Below are positions 25,954-36,000 of a DNA stretch of 64,000 nucleotides, in pieces (the first letter of the stretch is position 1; each line of letters opens with the position of its first letter). The DNA lies in contig NZ_LR134384.1 in NCBI RefSeq assembly GCF_900637655.1, forward strand, positions 2,604,001-2,668,000. The letters are read 5' to 3'. The notes below the pieces were generated by a model. The model did not search any database, was not told the origin of the DNA, and worked only from the letters and a program-made list of their open reading frames with translations. This DNA is from Segatella oris (GTDB lineage: Bacteria; Bacteroidota; Bacteroidia; Bacteroidales; Bacteroidaceae). The position numbers and the translations under genes are program-made.

Positions 25954-26976
25954 ATGGGATTTTTTTCTTTTATTCAAGAAATAGCGATGGATCTTGGTAC
26001 AGCCAATACAATCATTATCAGTGATGATAAGATTGTGGTTGATGAACCGTCCGTTGTTGCCCTTGACCGTCGCACCGACAAGATGATTGCCGTGGGGGGA
26101 AAGGCAAAAATGATGTATGAAAAGACGCACGATAACATCAGAACCATTCGTCCTTTGCGCGATGGTGTTATTGCAGACTTCACAGCCTGTGAGCAAATGA
26201 TGCGTGGCTTGATTAAAATGGTGCATTCAGGTAGACGGCTTTGGTCACCTTCATTGCGCATGGTGATTGGTGTTCCCTCTGGTTCGACAGAGGTTGAGCT
26301 ACGTGCTGTGCGCGACAGTGCAGAGCATGCAGACGGTCGTGATGTGTATTTGATCTTCGAGCCTATGGCTGCTGCTATCGGTATTGGTATTGATGTAGAG
26401 GCACCAGAAGGTAATATGATTGTTGATATTGGTGGTGGTAGTACCGAAATTGCTGTTATTTCGTTGGGTGGTATCGTTAGTAATAACTCCATTCGTACGG
26501 CAGGTGACGATCTTACTGCTGACATTCAAGAGTATATGAGCCGTCAGCATAACGTCAAAGTGAGTGAACGTATGGCAGAAAGGATTAAGATACATGTTGG
26601 TTCTGCATTGTCTGATCTTGGTGATGAGGCCCCGGAGGATTTCATTGTTCATGGGCCTAACCGTATTACAGCACTCCCAATGGAAGTTCCTGTGTGCTAT
26701 CAAGAGATTGCACATTGTCTTGATAAGACTGTGGCAAAAATTGAAAATGCGGTTCTTTCAGCACTCGAGAATACGCCACCCGAGCTTTATGCGGATATCG
26801 TGAGGAACGGTATTTATCTCAGTGGCGGTGGAGCTTTACTGCGTGGTCTTGATAAACGTCTGACCGATAAGATTAATATCCCGTTCCATATTGCTGAAGA
26901 CCCGTTGCATAGTGTGGCAAAGGGAGCAGGTATTGCCCTCAAGAACATTGACCGATTCTCGTTCTTGATGAGATAA
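25954..26976 (+). CDS. mreB: Rod shape-determining protein MreB
   Basis: 340 residues, actin/Hsp70 fold: phosphate 1 loop AMDLGTANTII, phosphate 2 VDIGGGSTEIAVISLGG and adenosine motif YLSGGGALLRGLDKRL. It forms membrane-bound filaments that direct lateral wall synthesis with MreC, MreD, PBP2 and RodA, all encoded after it. The gene follows purH by 10 bases and is probably on the same transcript. Confidence 0.97.
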   Translation: MGFFSFIQEIAMDLGTANTIIISDDKIVVDEPSVVALDRRTDKMIAVGGKAKMMYEKTHDNIRTIRPLRDGVIADFTACEQMMRGLIKMVHSGRRLWSPSLRMVIGVPSGSTEVELRAVRDSAEHADGRDVYLIFEPMAAAIGIGIDVEAPEGNMIVDIGGGSTEIAVISLGGIVSNNSIRTAGDDLTADIQEYMSRQHNVKVSERMAERIKIHVGSALSDLGDEAPEDFIVHGPNRITALPMEVPVCYQEIAHCLDKTVAKIENAVLSALENTPPELYADIVRNGIYLSGGGALLRGLDKRLTDKINIPFHIAEDPLHSVAKGAGIALKNIDRFSFLMR

Positions 26977-26984
26977 ATAAAATG

Positions 26985-27024
26985 TTAGGTGTTGGCAGAA
27001 TGAATTTTCATTGTCAACACCTAA
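26985..27024 (+). promoter_or_regulatory. Hairpin between mreB and mreC
   Basis: 10-base perfect stem TTAGGTGTTG/CAACACCTAA (26985-26994 with 27015-27024) with an inner AATGA/TCATT pairing. There is no good T-run, so an RNA-processing or attenuation site that sets mreB above mreC is more likely than a full terminator; this is inference. Confidence 0.5.
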
Positions 27025-27046
27025 TATTTCATGATAAATTTAGTTT

Positions 27047-27922
27047 ATGCGTAATCTTTTAGATTTTCTCGTAAAATACAGCTATTGGTTCCTGTTTTTT
27101 GTCTTGGAGGCGGTGAGTTTTGTTCTGCTTTTCCAATTCAACAGCTATCAAGGAAGTGTATGGTTTTCATCGGCCAACGCCGTAGCGGGAAAACTCTATG
27201 AGACAACTTCAGCGGTAGAATCCTATTTTCAACTGTCCAAAATCAATATAGAACTTACCCAACGCAATTTATATTTAGAGCAAAGACTCTGTAAATTGGA
27301 GAAAGAGAAGAGTGATTCTGTTGCAGATTCAACAATGGAAAACAGTCTGTTGCTCAAGAGTTTGCAGCCTTATCGATTGATTTCGGCCCAGGTTGTGAAT
27401 ATGAAATGGGGAAGAAAAGACAATCTTCTGACTATTGATAAAGGCGAGGCTGACGGTATTAAAAAAGACATGGGAGTAGTTTGTGGCACAGGTATTGTCG
27501 GCATAGTCTATCTTACGTCCGCCCATTATTCCATAGTTATTCCTGTCCTTAACTCTCAGTCTAACATCAGCTGTGTCATTCAGGGACGTGGTTATTTTGG
27601 TTATCTGCACTGGACAGGTGGTGATATTTCAGAGGCTTATGTTGACGATGTGCCACGCCATGCACATTTCAAACTCTATGAAAATGTCGTAACCAGTGGT
27701 TATTCCTCAGTTTTTCCAGCTGGTATTATGGTTGGAAAGATATTGCATGTGTATAATTCTGCCGATCAAATGTCTTATCGTTTACGCGTGAAACTATCTA
27801 CAGATTTCGGTAGGTTACGTGATGTCTGTGTCGTAGACAACACGGCTTTGTCGGAGCAAATAGAGGTTATGCGTGCTGCAGAAGACTCTATCCGAATGAA
27901 AGAAGCGGGGAAAGCAAACTAA
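27047..27922 (+). CDS. mreC: Rod shape-determining protein MreC
   Basis: 291 residues. N-terminal membrane helix (about 12-32), then a coiled coil (about 60-95, with LTQRNLYLEQRLCKLEKEK), then the two beta-barrel periplasmic domains (KGEADGIKKDMGVVCGTGIVG, VVTSGYSSVFPAGIMVGKI). It couples MreB to PBP2 in the elongasome. The gene lies between mreB (70 bases, with a hairpin) and mreD (24 bases). Confidence 0.95.
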   Translation: MRNLLDFLVKYSYWFLFFVLEAVSFVLLFQFNSYQGSVWFSSANAVAGKLYETTSAVESYFQLSKINIELTQRNLYLEQRLCKLEKEKSDSVADSTMENSLLLKSLQPYRLISAQVVNMKWGRKDNLLTIDKGEADGIKKDMGVVCGTGIVGIVYLTSAHYSIVIPVLNSQSNISCVIQGRGYFGYLHWTGGDISEAYVDDVPRHAHFKLYENVVTSGYSSVFPAGIMVGKILHVYNSADQMSYRLRVKLSTDFGRLRDVCVVDNTALSEQIEVMRAAEDSIRMKEAGKAN

Positions 27923-27946
27923 ATTAAAAGGTAGGAGACAAAGAAC

Positions 27947-28447
27947 ATGAATATACAGATATTAAGAGGAGCATTGCTCTTTGCGGTTCTTTTGCTTGTT
28001 CAGGTGTTGGTGTTTAACCATATCCATCTGTTCAACTGCGCCACACCTTTGCTTTATATCTATGTAGCGCTGCTCTTCCCACGTGACATTCCACGCTGGG
28101 CAGCTTTGGTTTCATGCTTTATCATGGGCTTTTTGGTTGACATGTTCTCCAACACTCCAGGGGTTTCCATGGCGTCACTCACGTTTCTCGGACTTATCCA
28201 GCCGTTCGTTTTGAATTTGTTCATGCAGCACGATAGCGCGGATGATTTGCAGCCATCAATGCGTTCTTTAGGTTTTGGTAGGTTCTTTTACTACACCGTT
28301 GTCATGGTACTTGTTTATTGCATACTGTTCTTTACACTTGAAACTTTCAATTTTTTCAATTGGATACAGTGGCTCGAAAGCATTGCGGGAAGCATGATAA
28401 TCACTGTCATTCTTATTTTGACACTTGATAATTTCCGTTCAAGATAG
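27947..28447 (+). CDS. mreD: Rod shape-determining protein MreD
   Basis: 166 residues, integral membrane protein with about five helices and the weakly conserved family pattern (ATPLLYIYVALLFPRDIPRW, FIMGFLVDMFSNTPGVSMAS). The call rests on the gene order mreB-mreC-mreD-mrdA-rodA as much as on sequence. Partner of MreC in cell-wall elongation. Confidence 0.9.
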   Translation: MNIQILRGALLFAVLLLVQVLVFNHIHLFNCATPLLYIYVALLFPRDIPRWAALVSCFIMGFLVDMFSNTPGVSMASLTFLGLIQPFVLNLFMQHDSADDLQPSMRSLGFGRFFYYTVVMVLVYCILFFTLETFNFFNWIQWLESIAGSMIITVILILTLDNFRSR

Positions 28448-28501
28448 GTGTAGAGAGTTAGAGATTGTCTGCTGGTTTATAACAAAAAACGATTATTATA
28501 G

Positions 28502-30352
28502 GTGAAATCTTATAATCTTGAAAATAGACGTTTTGTAATTGGTGGTGTAGCTTTAGCCATTGTGCTGGTCTATATCATCCGGCTTTTCACAATTCAATTA
28601 CTTAGCGATGACTTCAAGAAGAATGCCGATAGTAATGCTTTTCTCAAGAAAATCGATTATCCTTCGCGTGGCGCTATTTACGATCGAAATGGCAAACTGA
28701 TGGTTTATAACCAGCCTTCTTATGATATTATGGTTGTCATGAACGAGGCAAAAGGCCATATTGATACGCTCGAACTCTGCAATGCACTTGGTATCAGCAA
28801 GGTGTATTTCGTCAAACGGATGGATGATATCAAGGACCGTAGCAAGAATCCTGGCTACAGCAGATTTACCGAACAGCTTTTCATGACGCAGCTTTCCGAC
28901 AGGGAGTTCAGCGTATTTCGAGAGAAAATGTTTCGTTTCCCAGGCTTTTATGTGCAGAAAAGAAGTATTCGGCAATACACCTATCCCTATGCAGCTCATG
29001 TTCTGGGCGACATCGGTGAGGTTTCCGTTTCCGACATAGAAGAAGACAATTATTATCAACCGGGTGACTATATAGGCAAACTCGGTGTTGAAAAATATTA
29101 TGAAAAGGAACTTCGGGGCGAGAAAGGTGTGCAGATTATGCTGCGTGATGCCCATGGAAGAATACAAGGAAGCTATCATAATGGGAAGTTCGATCGACGG
29201 CCTGTTGCCGGGCGCGACCTCACATTGAGTATTGATGTGAAGCTTCAGGCATTGGGCGAGCGTATGCTGCAAGGCAAGATTGGAAGCATTGTTGCTATCG
29301 AACCAGCAACGGGTGAGGTATTGGCAATGGTCTCATCGCCGACATACGACCCTCGTAATCTTGTCGGCCGACAGCGCAGCAAGGCACATGCAGCTCTCTC
29401 GCGCAATGTGTGGAAACCGCTCCTCAACCGTTCTATCATGGGACAATATCCGCCGGGATCAACCTTCAAGACAACGCAAGCGCTGACCTATCAGACAGAG
29501 GGTATCATCACACCCAACACGATGTTTCCTTGTCATCATGGCTTTTCATACCGTGGTTTGCATGTAGGTTGCCACGGACATGCGTCACCTCTGAACCTCA
29601 TTGAGGCCATCAGCACGTCTTGCAACGGTTATTTCTGCTGGGGACTCTATTATATGCTGGGCAATCGACGTAAATATGGCAACGTACAGAAAGCCATGGA
29701 TCGCTGGCGTGATTATATGGTGAGCATGGGATTTGGCTATAAATTGGGTATTGATTTGCCTGGTGAGAAGCGTGGCTTGATACCGAATGCCTCGTTTTAT
29801 GACCGAGCTTACCATAAATCATGGAATGGATTGACGGTTATCAGCATTGCTATCGGACAGGGAGAAGTTAATCTTACACCGCTTCAAATAGCAAATCTTG
29901 GAGCCACCATTGCCAACCGAGGTTATTTTTACACGCCTCATGTGGTGCGAAAGGTGCAGGGATTGCCACTCGATACAGCCTTCACGCACCGTCATCGCAC
30001 GATGGCCAGTGTACGTTCTTACTCAGCTGTGGTTGCAGGTATGCGCTCCTCAGCTTTGAAGGGAACCTGTAAGGCGCTCGGACATCTGCCGTTCACGGTC
30101 TGCGGAAAAACCGGAACGGCACAGAACCGCGGTCAAGACCACTCGGTTTTCATGGGATTTGCACCAATGGATAATCCTAAGATAGCCATTGCGGTCTATG
30201 TAGAGAATGGTGGATTTGGTGCTGATTTTGCTGTACCAATAGCCGGAGTGCTCTTCGAACAATATATGACAGGTAAACTTTCACCGTCGGCTGAGCGCAT
30301 GGCCACGGCCTTACAGAATCGCAGAATAGCTTATGGTTCGAACAACAGATAA
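28502..30352 (+). CDS. mrdA: Penicillin-binding protein 2 (peptidoglycan transpeptidase)
   Basis: 616 residues, start GTG at 28502. N-terminal membrane helix (about 11-28), the PBP dimerization domain (with YPSRGAIYDRNGKLMVYNQPSYDI and HVLGDIGEV), then the transpeptidase domain: SxxK motif in GSTFKTTQ, SxN motif in STSCNGYF, and KTG motif in CGKTGTAQN. It crosslinks peptidoglycan during elongation, and it is the target of mecillinam-type beta-lactams. Its 3' end overlaps rodA by 20 bases, so the two are coupled. Confidence 0.96.
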   Translation: MKSYNLENRRFVIGGVALAIVLVYIIRLFTIQLLSDDFKKNADSNAFLKKIDYPSRGAIYDRNGKLMVYNQPSYDIMVVMNEAKGHIDTLELCNALGISKVYFVKRMDDIKDRSKNPGYSRFTEQLFMTQLSDREFSVFREKMFRFPGFYVQKRSIRQYTYPYAAHVLGDIGEVSVSDIEEDNYYQPGDYIGKLGVEKYYEKELRGEKGVQIMLRDAHGRIQGSYHNGKFDRRPVAGRDLTLSIDVKLQALGERMLQGKIGSIVAIEPATGEVLAMVSSPTYDPRNLVGRQRSKAHAALSRNVWKPLLNRSIMGQYPPGSTFKTTQALTYQTEGIITPNTMFPCHHGFSYRGLHVGCHGHASPLNLIEAISTSCNGYFCWGLYYMLGNRRKYGNVQKAMDRWRDYMVSMGFGYKLGIDLPGEKRGLIPNASFYDRAYHKSWNGLTVISIAIGQGEVNLTPLQIANLGATIANRGYFYTPHVVRKVQGLPLDTAFTHRHRTMASVRSYSAVVAGMRSSALKGTCKALGHLPFTVCGKTGTAQNRGQDHSVFMGFAPMDNPKIAIAVYVENGGFGADFAVPIAGVLFEQYMTGKLSPSAERMATALQNRRIAYGSNNR

Positions 30353-31805
30353 ACAACCCAGTGTGCTTCGTTCGCTTGATTGGTGGACGGTAGGCATCTA
30401 TATAGCCCTCCTTGTCTTTGGTTGGGTGAGTGTTTGCGGTGCAAGTTACACCTACGGTGACACTGATATTTTCAGCCTTTCCACTCGTTCAGGCATGCAG
30501 ATAGTCTGGATTGGCACATCATTGTTCTTGGGCTTGGTGCTGCTTTTGCTTGACGACCGCTTCTATGATACGTTTTCCTATGTCATCTATGCAATATTAT
30601 TGTTACTGCTTTTCCTTACGATCTTCAATCCACATGAGATAAAAGGTTCGCGTTCCTGGCTTGTCTTAGGTCCACTCCGACTGCAACCGGCAGAGTTTGC
30701 AAAGTTTGCAACCGCCCTCGCTGTAGCCAAATTGATGGGTTCTTACGGCTTTAACATCCACCATTGGAAAGATTTCGTTGCGGCATGTGGCGTTGTCTTG
30801 TTGCCCATGCTTTTCATTGTGGCCCAGAAAGAGACGGGGTCGGCGTTGGTTTATCTGTCGTTCTTCCTGATGTTCTATCGTGAGGGAATGCCTGGAAGCA
30901 TTCTGTTTACGGGTGTGGCCATGGTAGTTTATTTCGTTGTGGGCATTAAGTTTGAAGGCGTTTCTTTGTTGCAAACACCAACCTCCTTAGGCGTTTTTGT
31001 CGTCATTTTGCTTATTCAGACGTTTACATCTGTAATGGTCAACGTCTATTGTCGCAATAAGAAACTGATGTGGTACATGCTCGGTGGCAGCTTTGGAGCA
31101 ACGTTGTTAGCGCTGCTTTTCTCGCTTTATGTGATACCGTTCAACATTATTTGGGTACAGTTGCTTGTCACTGTTATCATTGTGGGCTATCTCTTGGTGG
31201 AGTGGCTACGCACGCGTTTGTCTAATTATTTCTTTATTTTGGCCTTTGCAATAGGGTCGATAGCTTTCTTCTATTCGGCCGATTATGTGCTCAACAATGT
31301 GCTCGAACCTCATCAGCGCGTGCGTATCAATGTCTTGTTGGGCCTTGATGACGACCTCAGTGGTGCGGGGTATAACGTTCATCAGAGTGAGATTGCCATT
31401 GGATCGGGTGGTTTGCGAGGCAAAGGTTTCCTTAATGGAACGCAGACGAAGTTGAAGTTTGTCCCCGAACAAGATACCGATTTCATCTTCTGTACGGTTG
31501 GAGAAGAAGAGGGATTCTTCGGTTCGGCAGGCGTACTCATTCTCTTTCTGCTGCTTATCCTGCGTCTTATTCATCTTGCCGAACGACAACCTTTCGCCTT
31601 TGGGCGCATCTATGGCTATTGCGTATTAAGCATATTCCTCTTCCATGTGTTTATCAATGTGGGCATGGTACTTGGACTTACACCTGTGATTGGCATTCCA
31701 TTGCCATTCTTCAGCTATGGAGGTTCTTCGCTATGGGGCTTTACTTTCTTGCTGTTTATCTTCCTTCGCATAGATGCAGGAAGAAATCTTGTGCGCATAG
31801 AATAG
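30333..31805 (+). CDS. rodA: Peptidoglycan glycosyltransferase RodA (SEDS)
   Basis: 490 residues. SEDS family with about 10-12 helices, longer than E. coli RodA (370) because of an extra hydrophobic stretch in the middle (about 190-300). Conserved: SRSWLVLGPLRLQPAEFAKF, QKETGSALVYLS, GSGGLRGKGFLNGTQTKLKF, PEQDTDFIFCTVGEEEGFFG and GIPLPFFSYGGSS. It polymerises glycan chains from lipid II together with PBP2. It is the last gene of the purH-mreBCD-mrdA-rodA unit; repeat R5 follows. Confidence 0.95.
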   Translation: MVRTTDKQPSVLRSLDWWTVGIYIALLVFGWVSVCGASYTYGDTDIFSLSTRSGMQIVWIGTSLFLGLVLLLLDDRFYDTFSYVIYAILLLLLFLTIFNPHEIKGSRSWLVLGPLRLQPAEFAKFATALAVAKLMGSYGFNIHHWKDFVAACGVVLLPMLFIVAQKETGSALVYLSFFLMFYREGMPGSILFTGVAMVVYFVVGIKFEGVSLLQTPTSLGVFVVILLIQTFTSVMVNVYCRNKKLMWYMLGGSFGATLLALLFSLYVIPFNIIWVQLLVTVIIVGYLLVEWLRTRLSNYFFILAFAIGSIAFFYSADYVLNNVLEPHQRVRINVLLGLDDDLSGAGYNVHQSEIAIGSGGLRGKGFLNGTQTKLKFVPEQDTDFIFCTVGEEEGFFGSAGVLILFLLLILRLIHLAERQPFAFGRIYGYCVLSIFLFHVFINVGMVLGLTPVIGIPLPFFSYGGSSLWGFTFLLFIFLRIDAGRNLVRIE

Positions 31806-31930
31806 GGGAATTGTCTTGCAATTTGGCTGTTGTATAGCGTGGGATAATTCTTTGTCAGGTTTCTGTGAAGCTTTAGTTTGATGATATTTCACGACACAAG
31901 AGCTCTTGATTTTGTAAAGATTGTTAGCAG

Positions 31931-32395
31931 GTTTTTAACACTTCCGGGGCAGACCAAATAGAAATGAAAACCTGTCTTTACTGTCAGTATAAAGCCATTT
32001 TATGACCTTGACGTCCCTGTTTCTATCCCTTTGGCATGTAGCTCCATTCATCTGATACCTCAATTATGGATAATATAAAATAAGGTTCCATTTACATGGC
32101 GTTGCAATTTGTATTGAATAACCTCACAACTAAAGTCATTTTACACCGCTATTTGAGTCAGATTACATCGCAACTTGATGCATATTACGGGATAATTTGA
32201 CGTAAATCGCATGGCTTTTCAGCGTGATTTCATCTTACATTTTGCATGGAATTCTGCAGCATTCTGATAGTCAGCATTTTACAAAACGGCCTTAAAACTC
32301 GCAAATTTTGAATGGCAGTAAATCTTGTTTTGAATTTACCAGTGATGTAAGAGCAATTGTAAATATCCTTGATTAAATTTAACATATAATCTGCC
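31931..32395 (-). repeat. Interspersed repeat copy R5 (C-array-A)
   Basis: Module C at 31931-31968 (GTTTTTAACACTTCCGG, ACCAAATAGAAATGAA). A stretch 31970-32140 is the inverted match of 19079-19260. Unit cores at 32154, 32176 and 32198 (TGAGTC, TGATGC, TGACGT) in 22-bp register. Module A in reverse at about 32290-32395 (ending near TTTAACATATAATCTG). It fills most of the convergent gap 31806-32637; no gene is seen there. Confidence 0.82.
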
Positions 32396-32558
32396 TCATA
32401 GGATTATGGCGAGAAAAACCATACATCAAGTCATTGCAGGAACAGATATTTACATAATCGAATGACACGATATGTCGGACATTCAAGCCCTCATCTTCCT
32501 TGAAACAGCAGCTACAGGCAAATCAACAGCTATCTAAAAACATCTTCATGAGCATGAA

Positions 32559-32594
32559 AAAAGCCTGTCAGACTGGTTAATCTGACAGGCTTTT
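32559..32594 (-). terminator. Terminator of trxA
   Basis: Perfect 14-base stem AAAAGCCTGTCAGA with its partner (32559-32572 with 32581-32594), T-run on both strands; best suited to the minus-strand trxA. Confidence 0.85.
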
Positions 32595-32637
32595 CCCTTT
32601 TTGACAGCCTACAATGGGCATGCACCCATCGGCATGA

Positions 32638-32952
32638 TTACAGCAAAGCCTTGAACTTTTCGTCGAGAATTGCCTTGCTTGCAGCACCTACAAACTTGTC
32701 AACAAGCTTGCCATTCTTGAAGAAGAGAATAGTAGGAATGTTGCGAATACCATAGTCTGCAGCTACATCATCATTCTCTTCGACATCGCATTTGCCGACA
32801 ACAATCTTGCCGTCATACTCTTCTGCAAGCTCTGAAATGATAGGCCCTACCATGCGACAAGGCCCACACCAGGTTGCCCAAAGGTCTACTACCAATGGCA
32901 ATTCGCCGTTCTTATAACTCTCAATGTTTTGGGTTGTGATTTTAACTTCCAT
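32638..32952 (-). CDS. trxA: Thioredoxin
   Basis: 104 residues from the ATG at 32952, the normal length; a longer reading to 32994 would include the promoter box. Active site WATWCGPCRMV with the Cys pair, and the cis-Pro segment IRNIPTILFFKNG. It reduces disulfides in the cytoplasm (for example in ribonucleotide reductase). Single-gene unit between its own promoter and terminator. Confidence 0.96.
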   Translation of the reverse strand: MEVKITTQNIESYKNGELPLVVDLWATWCGPCRMVGPIISELAEEYDGKIVVGKCDVEENDDVAADYGIRNIPTILFFKNGKLVDKFVGAASKAILDEKFKALL

Positions 32953-32991
32953 CTTATTTGTTTCTTTTATTAGTAATCTTATATACTTTTG

Positions 32992-32999
32992 CAAAAGTA
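32992..32999 (-). promoter_or_regulatory. -7 box TACTTTTG for trxA
   Basis: Matches TAnnTTTG on the minus strand, about 40 bases before the trxA start. Confidence 0.55.
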
Positions 33000-33064
33000 A
33001 TCATTCAGTTTCATAAAAGCAAATGCCATGCCAAAAAGTCTGTTAAAACAGTCGTAAAGACTCA

Positions 33065-36000
33065 TCAGTTGATGTGATAGGACATGGCAGAGTTGCTGTC
33101 AACATAGTTCAGGAGTTCTTTGGTGACGTCAACGGTGTGGCTCCGTGAGCGCAACATCACGCTGACATTATGCTCGCGGTCTATAACCTGCACATAGAGT
33201 TGCGCCTTCCCCGGCGTCTTTTCAACTAACGTGCTTAGGTCGTTGACGACGGCTTCTGTAAGTACTGTACTGTCAACAGATATGGTAATCTTCTCCAAAC
33301 GCGTATCTTTGACGGTCTGCATGTACTGAATATCCTGCACACGGAGGTCGTAGAAGTTACTGTCGCGATAGCGTTGTTGGCACTTGGCTGTAATATATAC
33401 GATGCAACCTTCAGTCAACATACCACGCCAACGCCCCCACTCTTCACCGAAGAAAGCCAATTCTCCGCTGCCTTCGAAATCCTCCAAAGTGACAAAACCG
33501 CATGGTTTCCCATTCTTGGTAAACTTGGATTTCACCCCTGTTACAATGCCACCAATAGAGATTTCCTCTTTCTTGGCAAGCTCTTCTTTCTTATCTATCT
33601 CCACACAATGCGTGTTACACATCGACTTCAAGATAACCCCATACTCGTCTAAAGGGTGCGCACTGAGGTAAATTCCTACCAAATCACGCTCGCGGTTGAG
33701 CCTTTCAATCGTGCTCCAATCCTCTGCATTGCCGGGAACCGGACGTGAAATCTCGACTGCACTCTCGCCTCCGAAGAGCGAGTTCTTGGCTTCTCGCTGC
33801 TCTTGCTGATAGAGCTGACCATAGCGAACAAGCGTATCAAGGAACACATCTCCTTTCATTCCTGCTGCGAAATATTGCTCACGGCGGAATTCAAAGCCAT
33901 CGAAACCGCCGCTCAAAGCCAGAGATTCGAATGCTTTTCGATTGACACAACCATAATCAACACGTTCAGCGAAGTCATAGATATCCTTATATGGGCCATT
34001 AGTTTCGCGCTCTTTAACGATTGACAAGGCTGCAGTTTCACCCATTCCCTTAATGGCAGAGAGGCCAAAACGTATTTCGCCTTTCTTGTTTACACCGAAT
34101 TCTGAGTAGCTTTCATTGACATCCGGGCCGAGCGTTGCTATCTTCATGCTCTGGCATTCCTCCATGAGTTTGGTGATTTCGGTTATCTGACTGAAGCGCC
34201 GAGTCATAAGCGCTGCCATGTATTCTGCAGGATAATGCGCCTTCATATAGGCTGTCTGATAGGCTACCCACGAATAACATGTGGCATGAGACTTGTTGAA
34301 TGCATAGGAAGCGAACTTCTCCCAATCACCCCAAATCTTTTCCAACACCTTCGGATCATGCCCATTTTCCTGTCCCTGCTTAATGAATTTAGGCTTCATC
34401 GCATCAACAATGGCCTTCTTTTTCTTACCCATCGCCTTACGAAGGGCATCACTCTCACCTCGTGTGAAGTTAGCCAATTGACGTGAAAGCAACATCACCT
34501 GCTCCTGATACACAGTGATACCGTAAGTGTCCTTGAGGTATTTCTCCATGCAAGGAATATCATATGTCACTAAAGTTGGGTCGTTCTTACGCTTGATAAA
34601 ATCAGGAATATAGTCCATTGGACCAGGCCGATAGAGGGCATTCATGGCGATAAGATCCTCGAAAACCGTAGGATGCAGTTCACGAAGATACTTCTGCATG
34701 CCCGGTGACTCAAACTGGAATGTACCGATAGTACGGCCCTGTTGATAGAGCTGATAGGTCAGTTCGTCATCTATGGGGATATTATCAAGGTCGATATCAT
34801 CACCAACAGTCTTCTTAACAACCTTGCAGGCTTCCTTTAACTCCGACAGAGTCTTGAGTCCAAGGAAGTCCATTTTGATGAGTCCGGTAGACTCAATGAC
34901 ATGCCCATCGTATTGTGTTACGGCAGTTTTCAAGCCTGGAAAATCAGGATCATCAGCCGTTGAGACTGGTACCCAGTTGCTGATCGGGTCACGACAGATA
35001 ATGAAACCACAGGCATGAATACCCGTTCCGCGCACCGTTCCCTCAAGCATTTTAGCATATTTGATTGTGTTTCGCTCGCGTGGATCCTGTGAAACTTCGG
35101 CCTCACGGAGTTCTGGTGTGCACTTAATGGCATTCGTAAGATTCATCTTCAAGCCGTCGGGCAGACGGTCAGGGATAGCTTTACAGAGGAAATTCGATTT
35201 ATCCAAAGGTAGTCTTTCCACACGCGCGACATCCTTGATAGAGTTCTTTGTGGCCATACTTGCATAAGTAATGATATGCGCGCAGTTCTCATGCCCGTAC
35301 TTATCCATTACCCATCGCAACACCTTTCCACGTCCGTCATCATCAAAGTCGGTATCAATATCGGGGAGATTCACACGATCTGGATTGAGAAAACGCTCAA
35401 ACAGAAGGTCGTATTTCAAGGGATCTATCTTCGTAATTCCCAAGCAATAAGCTACCACGGAGCCTGCTGCAGAGCCACGCCCAGGGCCAACCATGACACC
35501 CAAATCAGTGCGGGCAGCATTGATAAAGTCTTGAACTATGAGGAAATATCCCGGGAAACCCATAGTCTTCATCACGTGAAGTTCGAAGTTAATATGCTCG
35601 CGGACATTATCCGGAACAGGGTCTCCATAAAGCCTCTTTGCACCATCATAGGCTAATTTTGCAAGGTAGTCGGCCTCAAACTTGATGCGATAAATCTTAT
35701 CATATCCACCAAGACGCTCGATGACTTTCTGCCCTTCTTCCTGCGAAAGTGGGTTTTCTCCATTTTCATCAGATGTGAATTCCCTGTAAAGATCAGCCTC
35801 CGTAAATTTCTTCCTCCACCCTTCTTCTGTACCGAAAGACTCCGGAATTGGGAAGAAAGGCATGATAGGGCCATGCTCTATGCTGTAGAGTTCGACCTTA
35901 TCAAAGATTTCAAGCGTGTTCGATAAAGCCTCGGGAACATCTGAAAAGATATCGTTCATCTCCTCACGAGTCTTGAACCATTCCTGTTTGCTATAGCGCA

